64,000 nucleotides of DNA from Prorocentrum cordatum (Eukaryota > Sar > Dinophyceae > Prorocentrales > Prorocentraceae). This document shows, piece by piece, positions 22,246-30,754 of the stretch; position 1 is the stretch's first letter; each line of letters begins with the position of its first letter. The stretch is from contig CAUYUJ010000747.1 of the NCBI GenBank assembly GCA_963575745.1, positions 155,312 to 219,311 of the forward strand, in the 5' to 3' direction. A model generated the notes under the pieces. That model had not been told where the DNA came from. It did no database searches and saw nothing but the letters and a program-made list of their open reading frames with translations. The position numbers were made by a program, and so were the translations under genes.

Positions 22246-25182
22246 ATGTTAATTCAGGGGACGCATCGTGCTCCCCTGGTTGCACGGCGAGATGCTTGGA
22301 TTCTGGGAGCTGACGCTCGTGGCTGCCCTACCGTCCCCGATGCCCCCCCCTCGGAAGAATTTTCCCTGGCCGTGGAAACTGTTAACGGCAACGCTTGGTC
22401 GTCGGTGAGAGACTGGCTCCCCAGGTGTTCTGCCCATGTTCTCCTTGTCCAGGAGCACAAGCTCCAGGCTGGGGATGCTATTGAAGTGGCGTCTGCTTTC
22501 TGCTTCAGGCACGGCTGGAAATCCCTCTGGGCCCCAGGGACCCTTGGAGAGGGGGGAGGCCCCTCCTGTGGTGTCGCCATCCTGGCCCGTAGCTGGCTAG
22601 GCTTACACAGCTTGGGCTCTGCTGAGCTCTGGCCCCACAGGGCCGTGGTTGGAGTTGTCCACCCCCCAGAGGGCCAGGCCATCCTCATCTCCTCTCTCTA
22701 CCTTCGGGATTCGGAAGGGCTCAGTGAAGCGAACCTCGACATCCTGGGGGCCCTTGGTGCTCATTTTTCGACTTCCGGGATGCCCTTCTTGATGGGCGGC
22801 GACTTCAATCTCGAGCCGCCCACGCTCCACGAGAGCGAGTTCGTTCACAATCTTAAGGGCCAGCTGGTGGCTGCGGACGGGCCCACGTGTTACGGCACTG
22901 GCGTTCCCAAGTGCTTCGACTTCTTCGTTCTGTCGGGCGGTCTCGCGAAGGCCGTCAGCTCAGTTTCTAAGAATTTTGATGGGAGCACGTTCCACCCCCA
23001 CCTGCCCGTTCGGATCCAAATCCATGTCGGAATTGCCAATCTTCACGTCCTCTCGTTCCGCAAGCCCCCCCCGATCGCTCTGGATGCCCCGATCGGTCCG
23101 TCGCCCGAGCCCCCGTGTTACGGCAAATGCTCGGCCCTTTTGGACAAGGCCCTGGTTAGGGCCCAGAGGGGGGATGTGGACGTGCTGGACTCCCTTCTCG
23201 CTGCTGCCTATAAGCAATGGGCCAACACGGCCGAGCGAGAACTGTGCAATGTGATGGGCACGTCCATCCCTTACTTTGGGGCGCGGGGCAAAGGAGTCGA
23301 GATGTGGTGGAGGCCCGTCCTGGGTCGCGACCACGGCTCGGTCCGTTACCCTGTGCTCCACAGCATGAGATGGCTGTGGTCCAACTTCTTAAAATTTTAT
23401 CGGTTGGTGTTGTTGGGCCCCGACAAGCATCCCTCGGATTTTGCTAAGGTGCAGGCTGCCCTGGCGTCGCCCCCTGCTTTCGTGGCGGATCACCAAGGTA
23501 GCTACGCTGCTGCGTTCTCTGCTGCATCCTCTGTGGCCTGCCTGTGGGGCGTGGAACCCGACGAGTGCAAGGCCAGCCTGGACTTGGTGCATTCTCAGCT
23601 ACAAGAGGCCAACAAGCTTTGTTCCGAGGAGTTTTCCAAAATTGCCAGGTCTGATTGGGCTTCTTGGCTCCTGGACGGGGTCAACCAGGGAGCCCGTCGG
23701 GCCCACCAGGTTTCCAAGGACCCTGCGGCCTGGAGGCCCACCTCCACCTTGGGTCGGTTTGGGGCTCTGGTTAGCGACCCACAGGCCCTCTTGAAGCAAG
23801 AGAGTGACAGATCTGGTAAGCTGTGGCGGGCTGTAGGTGCCCCCCCACGGCTTCGGTGCTGCAAGCTCGCGCCTCTGCCGCAGATCACAGTGGACGAGTT
23901 TCGCATTGCCTCGCGTTCTTACTCGAGGCGCTCTGCTGTCGGCTTGGACGGCTTTCACCTTCGGCACTATCAGTTCCTCTCCGACGAGTCCCTGGAGTGC
24001 CTAGGGAAGCTGTTCGTGGTCATCGAGTCGGCTGGTATGCTTCCCAGACAACTGCGGGCCTTGATCATGGCCATGATCCCGAAGTCGGTCCCTGGGTTCC
24101 GCCCCATTGGGTTTTTTTCGAGCCCTTTTCGAATCGGGGGCCGCATTCGGAGGCCCTGTGCCGTGGCCTGGGAGGAAGCCAATGATAGGCCCTACTGGGC
24201 TGCTGGGAAGCATAGGTCGGCTTCGGACTTGGCGTGGCGCCAGTCGGTCTCGGCTGAACGCAGCACGTCTTCAGGCCAGCATGCTGGAGTTATTTTTTAC
24301 GATATGTTGAAATACTACGAGCAGATTCCACTGGCCTTGCTGGAGTCGCGCGGCCAGAGGCTGAATGTTCCTCCTGTCCTGATGGCGGTCTGTCTGGCTG
24401 GATACCGATCGGCTCGTTTCATGGTGTTGTGTGGGGTCGTGGCTCCCCCTGTGTATGGAGATCACGGCGTGATAGCGGGCTGCTCGATCGCTACGACTAT
24501 GATCAGGGTGTTTGGGCTTGATTATTTCGACTCTGTGGCCCTGGGTCCGAACACTACCCTGGACGTCTACACCGACGATTCTGGGCTCAACGCTGTTGGC
24601 ACGGCCGAACAGATTGTCACCAGTCTGCAGGACGGGGCTTCCACCCTTCAGCACGCCATCACGGTTATGATGCGTGCCCAGATTTCTTTGGACAAGACTG
24701 CCATGGTCTCGTCTTTCAAGTTCGTTTCGCACAGGCTTTCCCAAGTCTTTGGAGATCTCGTTGGGCCCCGCAGGGAAACCACGGTTAACCTTGGCATCGA
24801 TTTCACTCCAGGGACTTCCAGGAGGGTTAGGGGGCGTAATGCTAAGGCGAAGACCAGGATGAATGCAGCGCTGCGTAGGACTCGCCGCTTAGTCCGCCAG
24901 CGTGGAACGCTGGGCTCTCGCGCTACCAAGGTGTTTGTCTCAGGGCCGCTGGCAGGCGCTCAGTACGGTGCTGAGGTTCACGAGAAGTGCTCAAGATCCG
25001 TAAGTTGGCGCGGCTTCCACCATGAAGCCAAACTGCGGGGGTCGCTCGCTCACGATCCTTACCCGCCTCGAGAAAGACCCAGCCTGGTACGGATCTGTAG
25101 CACCTATCATTCGGTATTGCAAGGAGTTGTGGTTGCTGCAGACGAAGGCTCCCTGGTCGCTCAGTTGGCGCGAAATTCGTGA
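22246..25182 (+). CDS. ORF2 of element A: endonuclease-reverse transcriptase
   Basis: 978 codons from the first convenient ATG (22246); the frame is open upstream but overlaps ORF1. Residues about 40-255 are an EEP/APE-like endonuclease: QEH near 68 with the catalytic Glu, GGDFN near 183, CFDFFVLS near 225, and HPH near 250. Residues about 560-830 are a reverse transcriptase: SAVGLDGFHLRHY, FYDMLKYYE (first catalytic Asp near 685), VIAGCS, and VYTDDSG near 776 as the YxDD box. These residues nick DNA and copy element RNA by target-primed reverse transcription. After about residue 920 the frame no longer follows the expected sequence; the true continuation (KPNCGGRSLTILTRLEKDPA) is in another frame from about 25022. 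So the C-terminal 50 or so residues are artefactual. ORF2 as an enzyme is near certain; current activity is doubtful. Confidence 0.88.
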   Translation: MLIQGTHRAPLVARRDAWILGADARGCPTVPDAPPSEEFSLAVETVNGNAWSSVRDWLPRCSAHVLLVQEHKLQAGDAIEVASAFCFRHGWKSLWAPGTLGEGGGPSCGVAILARSWLGLHSLGSAELWPHRAVVGVVHPPEGQAILISSLYLRDSEGLSEANLDILGALGAHFSTSGMPFLMGGDFNLEPPTLHESEFVHNLKGQLVAADGPTCYGTGVPKCFDFFVLSGGLAKAVSSVSKNFDGSTFHPHLPVRIQIHVGIANLHVLSFRKPPPIALDAPIGPSPEPPCYGKCSALLDKALVRAQRGDVDVLDSLLAAAYKQWANTAERELCNVMGTSIPYFGARGKGVEMWWRPVLGRDHGSVRYPVLHSMRWLWSNFLKFYRLVLLGPDKHPSDFAKVQAALASPPAFVADHQGSYAAAFSAASSVACLWGVEPDECKASLDLVHSQLQEANKLCSEEFSKIARSDWASWLLDGVNQGARRAHQVSKDPAAWRPTSTLGRFGALVSDPQALLKQESDRSGKLWRAVGAPPRLRCCKLAPLPQITVDEFRIASRSYSRRSAVGLDGFHLRHYQFLSDESLECLGKLFVVIESAGMLPRQLRALIMAMIPKSVPGFRPIGFFSSPFRIGGRIRRPCAVAWEEANDRPYWAAGKHRSASDLAWRQSVSAERSTSSGQHAGVIFYDMLKYYEQIPLALLESRGQRLNVPPVLMAVCLAGYRSARFMVLCGVVAPPVYGDHGVIAGCSIATTMIRVFGLDYFDSVALGPNTTLDVYTDDSGLNAVGTAEQIVTSLQDGASTLQHAITVMMRAQISLDKTAMVSSFKFVSHRLSQVFGDLVGPRRETTVNLGIDFTPGTSRRVRGRNAKAKTRMNAALRRTRRLVRQRGTLGSRATKVFVSGPLAGAQYGAEVHEKCSRSVSWRGFHHEAKLRGSLAHDPYPPRERPSLVRICSTYHSVLQGVVVAADEGSLVAQLARNS

Positions 25183-26438
25183 AGCCTGGTCCGCTGTCTG
25201 GGCCCGACCCACGCGTACCTGGAGATCCTGCAAGGGCCCTGTCGGGGCCATGTACCTCCCCCTGAAAAAGGCTCGGCTGGGACATGACGGACCCTTTCAC
25301 GATGACGGACGACAGAGGAGTGCAGATTCCCCTCCTGCTTACCTCCCCTGCCCTTTCGAAGAGATGTTTAAAGAGCGCGGTTTTACTGGATTTAGAGATC
25401 GAGGCTGGAAACAGGTACCTTGGTGGGACCCGCCTTTGTTTTGATTTGGCTGACGCGGCCCCGGCGCCATCCAAGATCTCCCGTAAAGAAAAAGGCGCCA
25501 TCAAAGCCCTCGTTTGTCAGGCTGCGTGGCCGCTTAGCCGTGCTGCCGCCCTCGGCTACTGCGCAGTTGACGAGTGCTTTCTGCGTGGCCAGGTTGGAGA
25601 CACTATCCTGCACAGGCTTTGGTTTTGCCCTGAATGTGAGGAAGATCGAGTGGAGATCGTTGGTGAGCGTCTCCTCGCCAAGATCCGTGCGGAGCTCGCG
25701 GCTGACCCCAGTCCGAGCTTTAAGTTGGCCTGCGAGACGGGCCTTTTCCCGCGCCCGTCCTTGTGGGCCCCTGGTCCCCTGTCTCAGGAACAAGCCCTGG
25801 ACAGCGTCGTGTTCCAGGTCTTCCCCGAAGCGTACCAGGCCGAGGGGTTGCCAGTTCCTTCCGAGGGGGAGAGGGCTCTTGGAGGGGACATTTACACGGA
25901 CGGCTCTTGTTTGCGGTCATCGATCAAGGATCTTTCCCGCTCGGGGTGGGGAGTTGTGAGTCTTGGTCCTTCGGGTAAGATCCTTGCTCAGATGTACGGT
26001 GCGCTGGGCAGCCTCTTTCCCCAGACGTCTGTCGCTGCGGAGTTTGCGGCGCCAACGAGTGCCGCCAGTCTCCTTACCAGTGCCTCGGACATTTTCAGTG
26101 ACTGTGCTGCTGTCGTGGGAGAATACAGCAAGTCTTTTGTCAACTGCCTTTCAGCCAATCGGCCCTACAGTGGGTTGGTTATGCAGAGCTATGCGCACGC
26201 TAATAGCATGCTGCGCTCGGTCCAGAAGGTCAAGGCCCACAGGGTGGATGACCCTGATCTTTCGGACCTGGAGCGTCGGCACATTGTTGGGAATAACGCG
26301 GCCGACATGGCGGCTAAAGCAGGCGCGCGGTTGCATGTTGATTTGAATCCCGACGATCGCGAGAATATCGATCACGCGATCCGCACGGCAAAGGCCGTCT
26401 TCAAATTAGCTGCCAAATTGCTCGAGCGCTGGCCTTAG
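25022..26438 (+). pseudogene. ORF2 of element A, continued: connection region and RNase H
   Basis: 25022-25290 (one frame) carries the RT-RNase H connection (DPAWYGSVAPIIRYCKELWL). The frame then changes near 25290 and stays open to TAG at 26438. A finger-like CPEC near 25630 marks the usual zinc motif after the RT. RNase H follows: IYTDGSC near 25890 (Asp 1), AAEFAA near 26037 (Glu), FSDCAAV near 26097 (Asp 2), VKAHR near 26229, and GNNAADMAAK near 26289 (Asp 3). All four metal ligands are present. RNase H removes element RNA after first-strand synthesis, and is found in several LINE clades. Two frameshifts separate it from the RT, so translation as one polyprotein would need repair or recoding. 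Confidence 0.82.
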
Positions 26439-26453
26439 ACCAACCTCGAAGGT

Positions 26454-26857
26454 GTGCCTCGTGTGGAAGCTCCGCCGAGAATACCCAAGCCCGCCAGCCC
26501 TCCACATGAGTGGGCCTGGGTAGGTCGATTTTGGCAATGTCCTGCCTGCGCTGTTCGCGCAAGCAGGCGAAGCCCGCTCCTGGAGCGTGCACACGCCAGC
26601 TCCGCATCGACCCTGTCGAATTGCGTGCTCTCGGTCACAGCTGCATAGTGATTGACTTTGACGACCGCAGTTTTGCCTGTGTATGTCGCGCCTGTCACGC
26701 TTTCAGCACGGGAGGGCAGTTGCGACGCTTGTCTAAGACATGCGTCGGCCACCCCCCTGTCCGCAGCGAGGTCTTTTCGCGGCTCAGCAAGGGGCTCCAT
26801 CCTGACCACAAGAGGAAAGGGGCCAGAGCTGACTGCGAAACTATTTGCCCCATTTAG
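26454..26857 (+). pseudogene. C-terminal Cys/His domain of element A ORF2
   Basis: Two motifs in two frames. The first, near 26500-26560, is HEWAWVGRFWQCPAC. The second, near 26636-26760, is GHSCIVIDFDDRSFACVCRA, then a C-x2-C pair and a later C-x-G-H-P. The same layout (His, then Cys-x2-Cys, then Cys followed by a Pro) closes the ORF2 of B and C. Possibly a zinc-binding RNA- or DNA-contact domain; function unknown. The stop at about 26857 lies shortly before the A-tail. Confidence 0.6.
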
Positions 26858-26880
26858 TTGGGGTCTGAGGCAGTGGATGT

Positions 26881-26890
26881 AAAAAAAAAA
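26881..26890 (+). other. poly(A) tail of element A
   Basis: Ten A residues between the end of A (CAGTGGATGT) and the first TCC of the next microsatellite. A hairpin-capable CCCC-ATTTAGTT-GGGG lies 20-35 bases upstream. This fits target-primed reverse transcription from a polyadenylated RNA. Confidence 0.85.
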
Positions 26891-26949
26891 TCCTCCTCCT
26901 CCTCCTCCTCCTCCTCCTCCTCCTCCTCCTCCCCCCCTCCTCCCTGTCC
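26891..26949 (+). repeat. (TCC)n between elements A and B
   Basis: (TCC)13 then C-rich variants. It forms the right border of A and the left border of B. Confidence 0.93.
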
Positions 26950-26970
26950 TCCCAGCCGTTCTGGGGCGAG
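26950..26970 (+). other. decayed spliced-leader-like 5' end of B
   Basis: TCCCAGCCGTTCTGGGGCGA then G; 13 of 21 positions match the SL without gaps. Its core AGCCGTTCTGG is identical to element A's. On its own this would be weak; its position next to (TCC)n and the parallel in A and C support it. Confidence 0.5.
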
Positions 26971-27025
26971 CCAGGTGCTCGCTCTTGCGGGCGCAATCTT
27001 CAGAGCGGCGTGCCCCCGCGGGCCG

Positions 27026-28184
27026 ATGGCGAATGGAGTTGCAGGAGGCACGCGCGGTGCCAGCCAGGGTGGCGACCCCTGGACGTGCCGTTCGCGTGCT
27101 GCTGGCTACGTCAACATGGCATGGCGCACGGAGCGCAGGCTCTGCAAGGCGGCGAGGCCGCCACGTTTGCGCTGGCGCGATCGGCGAGGCCATCAACAAG
27201 GCCAAGGCGAAGGCCAAGGGGAAGGAGAAGGTCGTGGCGAAGCGCGTGCGCTTCGCCTCGGACGTGCCTGGGCCTGCCGCCGCCGCGGCCACGCCGGCGC
27301 CACGGGCGCAGGGCGCGGCCAAGCGGGAGGCGGAGGAGCGGCCCAGCGGCAGCGGCGGCAGGGACGAGGAGGTTCGCCAGGCCGTCCTCCGCCACTTTGG
27401 CCCCAGGGAAGGATGGTCGGCGGCCGTGGTCCAGGACTTCGGGGCCCTGGTGCCTGTGGAGGCCGCGCCGCCGCCAGCGAAGCCCTCGGCCGAGCTGTCG
27501 CTCCAGGCCCACCTGGCCAGGGAGGCGAAGATCAAGGGCCAGGCCAGCCGTGCCGAGGCGGCGCTGGTGGCCGTCCAGGAGGAGCAGGCGGCCGTCGCGG
27601 TCCGCGTGGCGGAGCAGGTGGACGTCCTCCAGAAGCGGCGCGACCAGCTGGAGGAGGTGGCCGAGGCTGCGCGCGCGAGGAAGCGCGCTGACCTGGAGCA
27701 GCACAAGGGGCCGTCGCCCATGGGGGTGGGCGAGCCCGCGGAGGCCGAGGACTGCCTGGGCAAGGTGCTGCTCAAGGGCCTCGAGGGCCTCGAGGCGGAG
27801 CGGGAGAGGGTCCGCTTGCTTGGCGAGGAGGGCGGCGCCCTGCTCGCGATGGCCGCCGAGGCCCGCAGCCTCGTGGAGAAGCTCGCCGCCGCCGACGCCC
27901 GTGCTCGTGAGGCAGAGGCGGCCGAGCGGGCCCGCGCTGCTGCAGCCGCGGCCGAGCGGGCCGCCGCGGCGCAGGAGGCCGCCCCCGCGGCTGATGGCAG
28001 CGATGACGGCGCTGATGGTTCTCCTGGGGACCGCAAGCGCGTCGGCGACCTCGACCTTTGCCCCGAGCTCGTCGGGCTCGACGCCGTGATCGACGAGGTG
28101 GGCATGGAGGGCGAGCAGCAGCGCGCAGCCTGGCGCGCAGCGCTGGCCAAGCGCCAGCGGGTGGCAGGCCCCGCTTCTGGGTAG
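27026..28184 (+). pseudogene. ORF1 of element B: degenerate zinc finger plus coiled coil
   Basis: From ATG 27026 one frame reads MANGVAGGTRGASQGGDPWT, then CRSRAAGYVNMAWRTERRLC. This is a RanBP2-like finger in which only two Cys remain in place. A frameshift near 27170 moves to the frame that stays open to TAG at 28184. That part has a basic patch (NKAKAKAKGKEKVVAKR), then a long Ala/Glu/Arg coiled coil (27500-28000; EQVDVLQKRRDQLEEV). The intact coiled-coil ORF alone can start at ATG 27033. Same architecture as ORF1 of A and C. RNA binding is inferred. Confidence 0.7.
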
Positions 28185-28203
28185 CCGCCCGCGGGCGGCG
28201 GAC

Positions 28204-29245
28204 GTGGTGGAGCTGGTATCGGCCAACACCACCGCGTACGGCTCGGCGCAGGCGCTGGTCGAGTGGCTGCACGACGACGTGGGGCGGCTGCCTGCGGTGC
28301 TCTGCCTCCAAGAGCATCGCCTCAAGGGCAAGCAGGCGATGGCCCGCGCGGCGGGCTGGATGCAGGCGCGCGGCTTCAGCTGGCATGGCCAGGCAGCGCT
28401 GCCGACGGGCTCAGGGCCGCTGGAGAGCTCGGGCGGAGTGGCCGCGGCCACGCTGCGGCCGTCGGCGGCCGCCGCCGCGCCAGGGCCCCCTGCCCATCGG
28501 TTCCAGGTGTGCGAGGTGAACCTGGGGTTCAGGGAGCCGTGCCGCGTCATCTCGGCCTACTTCATCACGAAGATAGGCAGGGCGAAGGAGAACATCGGGC
28601 TCCTGGCAGCGCTGCACGAGTTCGTGGGGCAGCTGGAGTCGCCGTGGGTCGTGATGGGCGGCTGGAACATGGAGCCCGTGGACGTCCATGAGTGGGCGCG
28701 CAGCGCAGGCGGTGCGCTCGTGGGCCCAGAGGAGCCGACCTGCGGCTCGAAGGTCTTCGACTTCGCGGTGGTCAGCAGGGTCCTCACGGGCTTTGTGGAC
28801 GCGGTCGAGGTGCTGCTGAGGGCGCCGACGAAGGACCGCGCGCCGTTCAAGGTGGTGCTCCGCGGCGCAGGGCCCGAGGCGAAGGTGCAGCGGCCGCTCT
28901 TCCCTGCGGCCTTCCCGCTGCCGCTGCCGCCGCCAGTGCGCCCCGCCTCGGCCTGGAGGCCCGAGGGAAGGCAGTCGCTCGAGGAGGGCTGCCAGGAGCG
29001 GTTCGAGGCGGTCGAGGCCTACCTTATCGACCTCTACGAGATCGCACCGCCCAGCCGCTGGAAGGGGCGCGCGGGCGGGCTTCGCACGCAGAAGGTCGCG
29101 ATGGAGGCAGCTTGGAAGCAGGACTGCAAGAGGGGCGCCGGCGCTGCCTGCAGGCGCTGGATGTCGTTCGCTGCGGCATGCGCCCGCTGGCGCGCTGCAG
29201 GAGGCGGCGCCTGGAGGGCGCTGCTGGGCGCCGCTGCGCAAGCAG
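28204..29245 (+). pseudogene. ORF2 of element B: EEP endonuclease domain with lost catalytic residues
   Basis: Opens 20 bases after the ORF1 stop at a GTG; no convincing ATG was found. CLQEHRL (near 28303) keeps the Glu. The usual GDFN motif reads MGGWNMEP (near 28654), replacing the Asp. CGSKVFDFAVVS (near 28743) keeps its Asp. The terminal His is missing: RAPFKVV (near 28837) stands where A has HPH and C has KPH. The fold is clearly EEP-like, but DNA nicking should be lost. The frame changes near 29240 into the RT part. Confidence 0.75.
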
Positions 29246-30754
29246 CAGGAGGTGCTGTTGGCGTTCGAGCTCGAGTGGCCAGAGGATGGCCCGCTGGCGG
29301 GGCTGTCAGTGGCCCGTGCGTTGAGCTTGCTCAGCTCCTCCTCGTGCCAGCCGACGGCGCAGTTCGTCCAGGAGGAGGCGAGGCGGCGCTGGAGGCTGGA
29401 CAAGCAGCGGAAGGCTGCGGAGTGGCGCGCCTGGGCTCAGGCTGCGGCCACCGAGAATGGCGGCTCGGCGGCCTGCCGCTTCATCAAGCAGGTCGCGGCG
29501 GTGCCCGCGGAGGTGCTCGCGGGCGCGGACGGCAGCGACGACTTGCGCATGCCCGTCGCGGGCGAAGCTGCAGTGGCGGCGCTGCTGGAGGCGTGGCAGC
29601 CGCTCTGGGTCAAGCCATCGCGGGCAGGCGAGGCAGCGCCCGAGAACTGGGACGTCCAGGAGTCGGTGCTGCCGCCGCTGGAGCCCGAGGACCTCGAGCG
29701 CGTCCTGGGCACCTACCGCGAGGGGTGTGGCCTTGGGTGGGATAGGCTCCACCCGAAGCAGCTGCTGCGCCTCCCGCGGACCTACAGGCAGCGCTTCCTG
29801 GAGCTCCTCATGGCCTGGGAGCGGAAGCCTTCGCGGGAGGCGCTGTGGCAGCTGATCGTGGTGTTCATCCCCAAGGCCACTGGCGGCCAGCGGCCGATCG
29901 GCCTCACGGCCATCTGGCTGAGAGTCTGGAGCAGGCTGTGGCAGCCGCTGGTGGCCCGCTGGGAGGCCTCGCTGAAGAACCCTGCCTTCTGGGGCACGTC
30001 GAAGAGCCAGTGCGAGCGCGCGGGGGCGGTGCACAACCTCCTGGCGGCCTTTGCGCGCTGCAGAGGCTTCTCGGCGGCCACGGGCGTCACCGCCCTGGCG
30101 AAGTTCTACGAGCACGTCAGCCACGAGGAGCTGCGCGCGCAGGCGGCCGCCACGGAGTTCCCGCTCGCGCTGCTGCAGTGCGACAGCGCGTCGTGCCGCA
30201 CGCAGCGCCGCGTGTCCTGGCGCGGCTCGGTCTCCAAGACGTTCGAGGCGAACGGCACCATCGTGGCTGGATGCAGCGGCGCGGTCGGGCTGGCCAAGCT
30301 GCTGGTGCACGCCCTCTTCGCGCAGATCGCGCGGGAGAGCCCTGTGGTGCGCCTGCAGAATGTCGTCGACGACGTGCTGCTGCAGGCGGTCGGTGGCAGG
30401 GCGCAGGTGGTGCAGCAGCTCCCCAGGGCCATGGCGGCCCTCACGGAGGGCCTGGTCGCCAAGGGGCTGGGCATCTCGCAGGCGAAGACGGGCTACCTGG
30501 CGAACAGCGAGGACCTCGGCGACGAGCTGGACGGCTGCTGGGCGCACGGGCCGCTGGCCCGCTGGACTGGCGCCCGTTGCCTCGGCGGCGACGCCGCTGA
30601 TGGGCGCTGGAGGCGCGCGCGCGAGCAGGACGCTCGGATTGGCCGCGCGGCGGAGGTCAGCGCGAGAGCGCGCCTGCTGCGCAGGGCAGGTGCGCAAGTG
30701 GGCCACATCCAGAGAGCGGCCCCACGGCCACTGCCATCTGGGGCTCCGCGGTGA
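29246..30754 (+). pseudogene. ORF2 of element B: reverse transcriptase domain with altered block A
   Basis: Open frame from about 29246. LGWDRLHPKQLLRLP near 29733, then FIPKATGGQRPIGLTAIWLR near 29863, are finger-domain motifs. Block A reads GVTALAKFYEHV near 30084, where A has FYDMLKYYE and C has FYDAANFYD, so the first catalytic Asp is Ala. VAGCSGAVGLAK (near 30262) is intact. The YxDD box is QNVVDDVLLQ (near 30356), Val replacing Tyr but both Asp kept. The RT is therefore probably inactive. The reading frame shifts again near 30700. Confidence 0.78.

Larger units (their letters stand above)
20551..26890 (+). mobile_element. non-LTR retrotransposon A
   Basis: A 6.3-kb LINE-like element. 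Order: SL-like 5' end (20551-20571), ORF1 with zinc finger and coiled coil, ORF2 with EEP endonuclease, RT, CPEC finger and RNase H, two C-terminal Cys motifs, then a 10-A tail at 26881-26890. No LTRs are seen. It sits between two (TCC)n tracts, and its A-tail is followed at once by the (TCC)n that precedes element B. Several frameshifts (near 21180, 21900, 25000, 25290, 26640) indicate decay or assembly error, but catalytic residues are retained. Shares a homologous 5' leader with B. Confidence 0.9.
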
